Assembly (NCBI GenBank): GCA_021234155.1
Contig: JAJEKV010000101.1
Location: forward strand, 1,927,332 to 1,991,331
From: Isoetes taiwanensis
Taxonomy: Eukaryota > Streptophyta > Lycopodiopsida > Isoetales > Isoetaceae
Direction: 5' to 3'
Length of the DNA: 64,000 nucleotides
The position numbers and the translations under genes were made by a program. The notes under the pieces were generated by a model. It worked only from the letters and a program-made list of their open reading frames with translations. It ran no database searches and was not told the DNA's origin. This document shows positions 10,801-21,800 of the stretch, in pieces (position 1 is the stretch's first letter; each line of letters begins with the position of its first letter).

Positions 10801-11167
10801 AAGGGTGGTCCCCTAAAAAACCACAAATTATTAACTAAACTAGCGTAATGTGCTCCTTTTTTGCGGGCAAGTAGAAGGAGGACCTCAGCGAGGCGCATTA
10901 CGAGAAGATAGGGGAGCCATAATTAGATTATGAACCCTAATAACTTTTATAATAGTATTTTGAATTATTATAAGAAATAGCGATGTTAAGGCTATATAAT
11001 TTTGTATAAGTACAAATATAGCCTAAATTTTGACCTTAACTAATAAAACTTGATTGCTAAAGTAAACTAAAGGTTGTGTTACGTTGTTGTTTTTTGCGAG
11101 CAAAAGGTAGGTTAAATCACCTTAAGCGCAATCTTTGAGGACGACATTGTCCTAAGGGGGAGAATAA
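10801..11167 (+). other. 3' untranslated region ending in polypurine tract
   Basis: No coding frame is evident. The stretch ends with AAGGGGGAGAATAA immediately before the 3' LTR, a good polypurine tract for plus-strand priming. The related element at 43,115 has AAGGTGGGGAGAATG in the same place. Confidence 0.75.
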
Positions 11168-12780
11168 TGACGGTCGGGGAATATCGCCATAAATACGTAT
11201 ATTCACGGATCGTCACTATACAAATCTAGCTTCATAGCCTTGTATACCATAGATTGTGGCACTAGGGGCATGGCCAAGTTATTCTTATAACTTAGCCAAC
11301 CATAGGTTTAGACCATTATCCCGTGGCCTTAACCTGTGGGCACCCGCCACATAGGACTCACCGATTGGTGCCGCGTGGCATCCTAGGTGGACCCTAACTT
11401 ATATAGGCCTAAACCCTAACCCTAGGCCTCTTTCCGGCCCTAGCACCCGGAGACTCACCTACTCGTTGAAACCCGTTTGAACATGGTTTGTTGTGGCATA
11501 GGGTGGTGCGGCGGCCCGATAGGGGTAGACTTCGTTCTTGGAGTAGGGAGCGACATCTTGTGGTCGAAGACCATGGAGGCTGCGGATCTGGAGGGAGAGC
11601 ATCGGGGAGGCGGTACATAGGGTAGTAGTTGTGATAGCTCATGCGGAATTAGCATTCGGATGTGCTAGTATCTTGTATCTAGAGTAGAGCCATCCTAGAA
11701 CCCATATTCAACATCTTGAACCCTAATCAAGGAACCCTAACTATTAGTTAGATTTGTATGATTAGGTTAAGATGTTCTTCTTATGATTGTTCTCATGATG
11801 TGATGATTGTGGATGTTGGTTGATCATGTTTGCTCCTCTTGTATTGGGAAGGGGGTAGAGACCTAGGGCCATATGTAGTATGCTCCTAGAGTAGACCCCT
11901 TAGTTCCTATTAGTTGCGGCTGTGCATAGGAGCCCACCCGGGCTATCGAGGCTATGATGTGACTCGGCACCACATAGCGGGGCTAGAGGGAATGTGGAGG
12001 GAGGATCCCTGCCCAGGAGTGGGGGCCGGGGGATCCCATAGTGGGCTAGGCTTATGGTGGGTCACTTGTGTGGGCGAGCATGGGTGGGCACACCTCAGGG
12101 CAATGGTGTTTGCCTCTCGAGCTGCAAGTGTTGGCTTGGCTCTCGTTTTGGGGGGTTGGTCGGGTGCGAATGGTGTGTGCATGCGATTCTCTAGCCGCCA
12201 CGGCACCTCTAGACCACAGGAAGGGGAGATGCAACCCTTCTGCCTCATCGGACCGGGGAGATACAACACGGAGTAGTCCAGATGGGTGATGCCATGGGAT
12301 TGCGTATCCAGGAAGGCTAGAGTCATGCGAGCTGATTTAACCCATGCAAAGTATGCGGGAGGCGGATGGAGTGGTCAACCCTAGCCATTGTTCTATGCCA
12401 GCCCTCGCCATTGCCATGACTCGATGCCGCTCTATCACCGAGGCCCTAGCCGGTCGGTCATCCTCCTTATGAGTGCGGCGGGGTAGGAGCTCTCATGTTT
12501 TATGGTTCGTGATTATCATCTTTGCACTAGTATATGTGTGATGCACTACCCTTGAGGTAGTATTTGTATATGTTTTATGCTAGTTACGGCGTGTTATAAA
12601 CTTCATTTGTTATAGGAGCCCATAGGGGAAGGCGGCGCAAGACACCAGCCGTGTTCCCTCCCGCACTAAGGGTCACCTCGAGTGCGGGGTAGGCGAAGGC
12701 CCCCGTCGCGGTTGTTGAGCGGATGGGGGATTTCTGCCGAGTAATGCGGTGGCGCCGTATGTTTAGCAGGGAGCGTCACA
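11168..12780 (+). repeat. 3' LTR of chromovirus, complete (1,613 bp)
   Basis: It starts TGACGGTCGG after the polypurine tract and ends GCGTCACA, giving TG...CA termini. A TATATA box at about 11,400 is followed directly by the telo-box-like CCTAAACCCTAACCC. It matches 1-1386 and, more distantly, the interrupted LTR at 43,115-49,743. Confidence 0.9.
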
Positions 12781-13538
12781 ACAATAATGAACCACATTAT
12801 AAAATCACATGAAAGAACACCATATTAAACCTCATCCACAACCTTCATGTTATACCACATGGATAAACCACACCCTTCAAACGGTATAATATACCACATT
12901 CATTTACCAACATGTAATACCATTTTGACAAACTCTACAAAGAAGCCCATCCATCTAACCATTCTAACAAACCTCACAAGAGAACCCATTAGTTTAGCCA
13001 CATATGGTTTTTAATGATATCAACCCACAAACGTGCATTGGTTTTGTAGAATGGTTTTTTAGTCATAATAACCATGGGAAAAACCATGTAGAGTTTTAAT
13101 TTTGGATGCCTTGTGTCTGCAAGTTCTTTTGTAGCTTGGTCTTATGTGCAAGGATTATCTGTAGAAGATAATTTTGTTACTGTTTAAAGGAGGAAGTTTA
13201 GCTCAACTCAACTTAGAAATCTTGGTTTGAAATTCTTAAGAAAGCTCAGCAATGGTTCAGTAATGCTATCTTTTGCAGCAAAACTTCAAACCACCATTTC
13301 ATTACTCAGATGACAGATACTTGTTGCTTCGCAAGCTAATGGTGCTAATAAAATAGGTAATTCTCTTGGAAGTCATGCACTACATCAGTTCAGCCAAGAA
13401 TGGTTAATGAATAGAATAGAAGGAGCAACCCAAGGTGGATGCATGACTATCTAGCGGATCATGCAAAATTTATCTTCCAAGCTTCTTCCAAGCATTTCAA
13501 ATAGGAATAAAATTGAACAGAAGTAAAGGAAAACTGCA
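12781..13538. other. Intergenic, no gene seen
   Basis: AT-rich unique-looking sequence between the chromovirus and the next gene. I see no convincing frame, RNA gene or repeat; it includes the presumed 3' end of the minus-strand gene that follows. Confidence 0.6.
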
Positions 13539-13983
13539 TTAATTACATGGCCCGGAGTTTGATAATTTTTTGAATTGTACATTGTACGACAAGTCAACCT
13601 CAACAGTTTCTTTTTCCTTTTCTATATCAGATGAGTGAAAATCTTCACTACCAGATTCATCATCCTCGCTTGAGGATATGTTCCTGTTTATAGTGATAGA
13701 GCTTGGGTCAGTGTGGCTCTCTCCATCTATATCAACCTGCAACTTGTAGACGAATCTAAATAGAGTACGAACAAAGAAAGCCCTTGACATGAAGCTTAAT
13801 ATCATAAAAAGTAGAGAGAACATTGCACCAGTGGATATGCCTTTTCAAAATCCTAAGTACACAAAAAATTGGAGCTTTTAGTACCAATAGACAAATGAAA
13901 ATGACAGACGATTAAGGCTCTTCCAATCACACTTGGCTGTATAGGAGTGGTGCAACCTATCAGTTACATGAGCAACCAAGATC

Positions 13984-14015
<32 letters not shown>

Positions 14016-15147
14016 GAAAAAGAAACTAGAGCAAATGTACCTTAGAAAAACCAACATCCGGTTTATAATGATTGAGAAAACTAGAACAATCCACAAAAGA
14101 ATATACAAGCTTATGCATCCATAAAGAACAAAAAATATGCAAGTTTAGCGATAATGGAAAAACTAAATTACATAATCCCGTTACCTCTCCTTTCCCTTCT
14201 TTCTAATTTCCAGGTAGTTAGTCTTTTCTAAACTGCCCTTTTGCTTCCCAGATGGTCTGGATATTGAATCATCTCCTTCATTATGTTTTTGAATCTGTCT
14301 CTCCAATTTGCTCATTGGAGCAGCCAAATTGTCTTCAGACACACTAGCAAGAAAGCCCTCTATCTTTCCACAACTATGTCCATCTTTTTCCTTTCCAGAA
14401 CCACTTGGAGACAACGGAGCGCAAAAAAAAAAAAAAAAAAAATGAATGAGAAAATCTTTGAATCGAAAAGCTGCTACACCAAGTTGTGGCTGAATGCAAA
14501 ATCCTATTGTGGAGGTGGTGAATGAAATACAAATGGAGATGATCAGGCTTTAAACTTCGTCATTTAACCTTCAATAATCAATGATCCAGCTAGGTAAGAT
14601 CTCTTGCCTTTCATATTTGTGTAGCCCCCCTCCCCTTTTTTTACAATTACAATACTATTTCTTACACTTTCGTAACTCTTTTTTGTTTGGGGGTGTAAGG
14701 CAACTACAACTTATTTTGTTATTTTTTAACCCTTCATATGGTGGGAAATGACATTTTTTTGGGGGTATAAAGCTATTATTGAAGATTGGCTACCATTTGT
14801 TTTCATTCAACAGAATGTCAAGCTCTGAAACTAGTGGCAATGTCAGGGACAATTGCTTGACACCGAGGTGTCATTCGTCCCATGCCTTCTATGGGAATCC
14901 TATATAGCGAAAGCGTACATATATGATGTTAGCACCTGGCAACAATATCTAGACATATATAAAGCAGTCTTGCATTTTTCATTTTTGTTTTTGTCCCAGC
15001 TATTTTTTCTGCGCCGCCATCTAAATTGCTATTGAAATGACACATTTACAAGACGTACCTCGGCCGTCGAAAAGAATGGCTATGGCGTTCTTTCTTTGGT
15101 CTTTTGTTCTGGTAGGGCAAGACTTGAATGGGACCGGAACGCAGCAT
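13539..15147 (-). CDS. Predicted three-exon gene of unknown function (about 174 residues)
   Basis: Exons on the minus strand: 15,147-15,059, 14,403-14,185 and 13,755-13,539. The donors are GAG|GTACGT and GAG|GTAACG, the acceptors AAG| and TTTAG|, both introns are phase 2, and the joined length (525 nt) is an exact multiple of three ending in TAA. The protein is hydrophilic: a basic start (MLRSGPIQVLPYQNKRPKKE), a Ser/Lys/Glu-rich middle, then an acidic serine stretch around SSSEDDESGSEDFHSS. I recognise no domain. A nuclear role would fit the composition but is inference. The start is uncertain: the frame is open further upstream to 15,270. Exon 1 lies inside a 1.24-kb segment that interrupts an LTR fragment, and intron 1 holds that LTR, so exon 1 may be a false join. 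Confidence 0.4.
13992..14015 (+). repeat. Poly(A) tract in intron
   Basis: An uninterrupted run of about 24 A lies in intron 2 of the predicted gene; a second run (about 19 A) is at 14,423-14,442, just upstream of exon 2. They may mark old retroposed tails, but no target duplication is evident. Confidence 0.6.
14861..14950 (-). repeat. LTR fragment (inner-distal part), minus orientation
   Basis: The reverse complement matches 49,536-49,613 of the gypsy LTR at the other end of the window, including the CGCTTTCGCTATATAGGATT phrase. It breaks off at about 14,950; the neighbouring LTR part resumes at 16,195. Confidence 0.8.
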
Positions 15148-16194
15148 GGAGCAAGAACGCCGATGTGGAATCCGGAACGCCTCTGAATTGAGAAGAATTG
15201 AGAAGCGAGTGCAGTTCCGTCGCCTCTGATCTGCAGAAATGTGCTTAAGGCAAGCAATTTGGGAAGGCAACTAGATTATTGGGAATGATCGATTGGGGGA
15301 TAGAAAAGAGTGTCTCATAAGCTATTTGGGAGTCTGTAGAAACCATTGCCGATTCAGAGTCTGTAGAAACAATTGTCGATTCAACAAGCCTCAATGATTA
15401 TCAAATGGGCAGAGCAGTGGGTAGAAAATTTTGTTGGAGCCTTGAGTCTGAGATTTATCTTGGGTTCAAATACCAGACTCTATCTTCCTGAATCAAATAT
15501 AATAACTGAATAGCTTGAAATCCGGATAACTCTGCGGCTGCAATAGATTTAGGGCTCCAACAAGCATACGGATTTCTGCAACCTTACACGCCGACTTCCT
15601 CTTGGGTGTAAGTATCGAAAAATGCAACTCTTCAATGAATTGGAGAGAGCACCAAGAGTTGTGATGCACACAAATCTGATTTTTGCGCAATGCTGATACC
15701 ATTGCAGTGACGTATGATTGCTGGGTAATGAATGCACCACTATGGGCGACCTGCTGCTTTGGCATCAAATCCGAATTGCTAAAAGCCCCGCGATCTTGCC
15801 CGCAGACAAGAACAGAGCAAAAGCCCCTTTGTTTGTTTCAGCCAATGGGGTGCGGCCACATGACACTCCTTTTCAATGGTTCTGCCCCCATTTATTATTT
15901 CATTTGTTTCCCCCCTTTAAATGTTTCATTATCTTTGTATGTTAAAATATTGACCATATTTATTTTGAGGTTTATAGCCTAGCACGCTAGCCTCTTGAAA
16001 AGCTCATGTTGCATGGTTGCACATATTCTATTTTCTCTCTTAATACTGAATACTGACAATATATTATACGATTTGATACTGCAAGATCTTTGTGTGGTTG
16101 ATTTGAGCAAATATTTGATTGTCAAATGTTGGACATTAATAATGGGTCTAACTAAGTTTGAGCTAAAGAAATGTTCAAGGCCGCCACGATAAAT
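15148..16194. other. Insertion-like segment without a recognised gene
   Basis: Together with exon 1 of the preceding gene this forms the 1.24-kb segment (14,951-16,194) that splits the LTR fragment. A minus frame at 15,493-15,768 looks faintly coding but matches nothing I know. The right edge, 16,172-16,194 (GGCCGCCACGATAAATTTCTTGTA), resembles the terminus of a CACTA transposon. Confidence 0.4.
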
Positions 16195-16280
16195 TTCTTG
16201 TACAAATAAATAATATACCACCACGAAGGGTGGCCCATCATAATCAATACGAATACAACAGAACCCCAACATAACAAAGG
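16195..16280 (-). repeat. LTR fragment, continuation of 14,861-14,950
   Basis: The reverse complement matches 49,445-49,528, including GATGGGCCACCCTTCGTGG. In the intact LTR this part directly adjoins the part found at 14,861-14,950, so the two were once contiguous. Confidence 0.8.
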
Positions 16281-18843
16281 AAATGCTGCTCTAAACAAAA
16301 AGAAGATTGCCGAATTTGGAGGACCGTGGTCCATGTTTAAGAATAAGGCCAAATCGGACAGGTTAAGTGATGAAGACCGTGAACGATACAATTTTTGGGT
16401 TTCTGAAACAAGAGTGTCTCCAAACAAAAGGCAAGTCATTAAATTGAGACGACAAAATAACGGTGCTAAACTGCAATGCCTTATAATATGCAACAAATCC
16501 ACTATCTGGAAGAGACTCAAGTATGATAATGCTTGTTCTTTATTACAATACAAAAGTTTAATACTATTTACCATTGCTTATTGTATTGCAGGTCATGTTC
16601 TTTAGGGATTCAAGTGTCAACATCCGAATATGAAGATAGGGCTCAGGTTGTTCGAAAGTTTGAAATCTAAATTTGTGAGAAGACTTAAAGAGAGAGAAAC
16701 ATGTTGTTGTATATATCACATGAAAATGGAATTTGTTAGGCAGGCAATCAATAAATAAAACGAGATTGTAACATTCATGGTGCAAGTTGTAGATGCAAAT
16801 GTGCTGTTTGTGGACCAGGTCCACTTTGTTCGTATAAGATTTCGGGCCTTGCATGTCATCTTGAATAATCCGTCTAATGATAGTTCGTCCACGGTTGCTA
16901 CTTCTTCCAACATCTACCCTACCCTCACACACACATCTCCATTCCTCTCTGCTTCAGCCACCTCCGCTTGCCCTGCCAAATCTAACCCTACGAAATCTAA
17001 CTAGAAAACAAAAACTAAAAGAAAAAAAATCGTAAAGATTCCTTTAAGCCATATTTTTATACGTTTTTTTCTACAATACACCCTATAAAGCATTGAAACC
17101 TTATGTTATACGCATATGGTTTCATCAACTAGCAAACCATATTAAAGAAAACTAAAGACCATCTCTAGAGCTTCAACAATGCGTAAAAACAAGTTAGTCT
17201 CTAGTTCTCTGCCCTATAATATAATCCTCTAAAGATGTTGTCATGTAGCAAAGTCAATTTCGGAGATCTCCGCTTACTAATGATCTGTTCTTTTACTTAA
17301 TCATTCGACTTATGACCAGCGTTGGGCAAACTCCTCAGAATCCATAGTCTATCTGACCAAGGTGGCTGGTGTAATTTAAGGCCTGTAAAACAGCAATTTA
17401 TTGCTACTGCCAGAATTCATATTCTAGCAAGGATTGGTAGCCTTTGTGTTTTCATGGCAAAAAAAAAGCAAGCGTGGATTTGTGGAGTAAAAGTAAGCTA
17501 GTCGATGTACACAAAAACACGGCTCCTTACATCTTTGAACTTTTTTAGTTCATGAAAGATATCTACTGCAAGCACCATAGACCATAGATAAGCAAATGGC
17601 TGGGAACATATCTAGGATTGAATCAGCATGAAAGGCATGCATATAGAGTAGGGGGTCTAATAGTTTAGAGCAAACATAAATGCCAGAGCAGCCAGACCGT
17701 TTGACCATCCTTAAGAATGGCCCCTAGTACACCTATGCATCTATTTTATGAAGCATTAGAAATTTTTTATTATATATTAATTAGAAGAAAATATTCATTT
17801 TGTTGCAATGGCAGAGGCGGTAATATTCGTAGATGGTTTCAGAGGTCTGCCCAACTCTGTTTATGACACAATACCGTACATGGAATGCCACAACGATGCC
17901 AAGAATGTTGACGAATTGCCTTTCCTGATACATAGTTATCAGGGAAAACACTCTTGCAATCAGAAGCTAGCTGAGAATACCATCACCACATTTTTCATTT
18001 TCATTTGGAACACAAATCTCGCTGTGCATGGGAGGTCAAAACTTTAAATAACTGCACTCTTTGAGGTCAGGTTTTGCGGTTCTTCTGCATATGAACCATT
18101 GTCTGCACTGAATGCACGTTTTTGGGGTCAGATTTTGTGCAAGAGCGGTTCTTCTCCACAATCAACCCTTCCTTGCACATTTTTGTCCACTATAAAACTT
18201 TAGAGGACGGAATTTGTTTCAAATTTCAACCCTTTGCTCGAACCGTGTGATCTATCATGCATGCTTCAAAGGTTTAGATGGCAGCACTGTGGGGACTCGG
18301 TCAAAAGCATCTGCTAGTGGTTAAATCTTTATCTTATCTTATCTATACATATCTTATCTTACCTAATACATAATTTATATGAGAGTCTACAGCAGTATCA
18401 ATTCCAAAAATACAAACCTTCTAACTTCAAGGGAACGTATCAACTAAGATTCAAAAAATTTGAATTATCTATTTTGAAACCTAAGCTTTTATGCCTGATT
18501 GGCCACAAAATATTTATAAATTTGCATAAACAAGCACCAAACATTTTTTATCACCGCAAATTAATATAGAACACCCACTTCATATATGCAAGTATTTGAT
18601 ACATGGCATTTGAAATAAAAAATGCTGCTATTTGTACTAGCCAATATGTTACAACATTGCCATGAGCCAGCAGGTCTTCATCATGAAGATTCATTGCTGA
18701 GATCAAATGCTTCTGTAGATGCTGCATGCTACGGTAACTGTAGAAAAGGCAAGTTTTGAACGCGCATTCAAACAGAAAGATCGATGTTCGCTAAGTTACC
18801 CTGTGTTCCCAAACACCAATTACCTTGATCATTCATCTGCGGC
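16281..18843. other. No gene seen; 3' flank of RNA-binding protein gene
   Basis: Only short frames (for example 16,333-16,605 plus and 17,808-18,047 plus) occur, none with a recognisable motif or splice support. A TCTTATCTTA-like simple stretch is at 18,325-18,365. The last 200-300 bases should hold the 3' untranslated region of the next gene. Confidence 0.5.
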
Positions 18844-21800
18844 TCAGTAGTATGAATTTGATGCAGGAGCTGATAAAGAATACATGCTAGTTGTTGCAGG
18901 AACTTGGGGATATGCCCCATAAAGATTTGAGTAGGCCCCACTCATCTACAGCAGTCAATCAATCATGTCAGAAGAAAAAAGTAATCACATAAAAATGTTC
19001 TGAATGGTACAAACCTCTCCGCTCACAAGGTCCCCAGTCCCAACGTACAAAGAACCATATCCATGCCCAGAAGACGAATATACTGGATTTCCACCTAGTT
19101 GACAAAAGGGCAAACGTATATTCAATATAATGGGCATCATTACTCTAAGAATCATATCATAGTTAGTGCCGTACTTCCTCCAATGTGACTATCATAAATC
19201 GAATATGATGCTTGCTGTGCTGGCCCAATGCTAGCTCCTAAAGATGGGCCCACACCTACATATGATGCTAAACGTCCAGTAGCAGGTCTGCAAAAGAAAG
19301 CATTCAGTAACCTTTCAAGCTATTATCTAAATAACTGATATTCTTCATTGCACCTGCTTGAACCTCCATATCCCCCTCCATAATGACGACTAGGCCCAGG
19401 TGCAGGATGACCTCTTTGCGAATAATCAATATACCTAGGCTCTGCCTCCTGCAGTAACACATGTACTTAGATCCACAATCCTTTCCTTAAAACTGACCTT
19501 TGACAGACAAAGGGCCTTACAAGATTAGACAAGCCTCGTCTTGCACTGTCAGCATACTCATAACCTGGTGATTGATATCGAGAAGGACGTCCATGACCCC
19601 GGTAGTAATGTCTATCGGCATTTCCAAGATAATCAGCACGATCTCTCTCCCTTGACCGACCCCGCACAGCAGGAGGTGTTAAGTGAGTCAGCCTTGACCT
19701 TCCACCTGCGTGCCTTCTTTCATGTATCTGATCATCTCGGGAGGGGGGTTGCCTTCCCCTTAATCCAGGCGCTCTTTGAGGCACATTATCACAGTTTTTC
19801 CTTGTCTGCTATATAATCCATAAATTTATCAAGTACTTCTGCGGCAGCCATTTGACGTGCTTTTGTTTTGCTACGACTCCTGCCAAGACCTCTCATTACC
19901 GGAATGCCTCCTTTCCCCCCAACTGCAACTCTTACTTCTGAAAATCCATGACTTGCCGATGCATCAAAATGTACCTCACATCGATGACGGGATGCATATT
20001 CATGAAGAAGACTGGAAGGGCTTTTATTGGCCAGGCATTTATCCTTCTTAAGACCCTCAATAACTTTATGCACTCGTGATTTGAGATGGCGATTATACTC
20101 TGGCTCCACATCAGAGCTAAAACCACAGAGAGAGCACTGGTACTTTTCTGCAGTGTTGCTTCCTTCTTTAGCCACATCCAACAACACTTTATCTGATGTC
20201 CCTTCATCTCCTGTTGATCTAGCACGCTTTTGCGGGGATGTTTCTACATTGAATCTAAAGTTCTCTGCCCCACGTTTTCTGCCACGTGCTGGAACTTCTG
20301 GTGGAGCAAAGGCTCGATAAAAGCCTCTTTTGCCTTGAGCCATACCTCTGTGTGGAGGGAACCGTCCAGGATGTCCCCACACCCGCCCTTCATATTTAAC
20401 CAAGAATTAGAGGACTAAAAAATTATTTAGGAATGTCCAGACCATAAGAAATGGGAATAATACCTCCATAAAGCCTACCAGAACGACCTCTTCCTCCATG
20501 ACGTGGACCAAGAGCAAGACCTCCCTTTGCCTTGCCTTTAATTGGGGGTTTTGCTAATGTCACCTTCACCCTCACCTGGACAATAGAAAGCATAATTTAT
20601 ATTGATCGTTTTCAGAGGTAAAGACATGGGATGATCAGAAACTATGCAGCCTGAAATTTCAGACCTTTGCATCACCATCAACAAAATCAGTGTTGTTTAG
20701 TGCCTCAATGCATGCTAAGGCAGCATCACGTGTTTTGTAGTTAACAAATGCAAAGTCTTTGCGCTTAGCAATTGGCATGTTGCAGGCCAAAACAACACGC
20801 TCGATATCACCATAGCTTTTGAAATGTTCCCTAACACGATTTTCATCCCAAGATGGTGGCATACCATCCACAAAAACAGATCTCACCTGTGAAAGAAAGG
20901 TGATCAAATTATATCAAGCTTTGAGCAAGACAGATATAAATTTAATTGGCCATACTTTTCCCATAATTTCCTCATCTGGCTCATTCAATGGCTCAGCCCA
21001 AGAAATTTTAGCAGATCGGCCTGACCCAAACGAAACATCTGATCTGTGAAGGCGTTTAAAAGCTTTGACTGCATCATTATGAGTTGCAAACTCCACAAAA
21101 CCAAATCCTCGATTCATTCCCTCATTTTGCGGGTCTTCCATTAAGGTAAGTTCCTCATATCCCGACACACCATAGCTCTTTAGAGCCTCCGCAAGCTGCA
21201 AAAAGTATCATGAATTACATTCTAATGAATGCTTCCATGCCTGCAAATTCTTGCCTTACCCTGTCTTTAGACCATGATTTATCAATATGTCCAAGAAAAA
21301 TAATATCATTTTCTTCACTTGGTACAACGCCACACATACGACCCCGAACCTATTGGGATCAAAGAACCCAGAAAGTGTGTTAAACAGTTGGAGAAGGAAA
21401 GCATAAAACTTGATGAGAAAAAAGAAAAAGGACCTGGACACGTGCAAGTTCTTGTGCTGCACGCTTTGCTTGCTCTCCAGTAGCATAGCGAACAAAGGCA
21501 TAACCTTTGTTCTTGCCAGTGCTAGAGTTCTTCATTAAACGGACCTCTACGACCTCTCCAGCCTTGTCGAATACCTTTTTTATGTCCTCTTCTGTGGCTT
21601 CCTTGTTAAGACCACCAACAAATACCTCTAACTTTTTGTTCCTTTGTCGTTCAGACACAGGGATAGAATGTTGGGCCTCCAAGTTGTATTCTGCCATCTC
21701 TGTATCCTCAGTCTTCCCAATCTCTTCTGGATTTTCTGGCGTGCCATCGGAACTGATGGTTTTGGGGACCTCTTCTTCTCTCTCCTTACCACCTTCTTCA

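Larger units (their letters stand above)
1..12780 (+). mobile_element. Ty3/gypsy chromovirus LTR retrotransposon, degraded, 5' edge cut by window
   Basis: Positions 1-1386 align end to end with 11,402-12,780, so these are the two LTRs; the first lacks about 234 bp because the window starts inside it. A tRNA-Met type primer-binding site follows the left LTR and a purine-rich tract precedes the right LTR. Between them, in the plus direction, lie gag (about 6,020-6,453), reverse transcriptase (7,440-8,275), RNase H (8,400-8,765), integrase (9,060-10,020) and a chromodomain remnant (10,068-10,245). Gene order RT-RH-INT with a C-terminal chromodomain defines chromoviruses; the long LTR and Met primer suit the Tekay/Del lineage, which I infer without a tree. 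All frames are broken by stops and indels. About 4.6 kb separates the left LTR from gag, unusually long for the lineage. The 3' flank starts at 12,781; the 5' flank is not visible, so the target duplication cannot be checked. Confidence 0.9.

Noticed and set aside
13992-14015. Poly(A) run as the tail of a retroposed gene
   Set aside because: No polyadenylation signal at the right distance and no flanking duplication was found.
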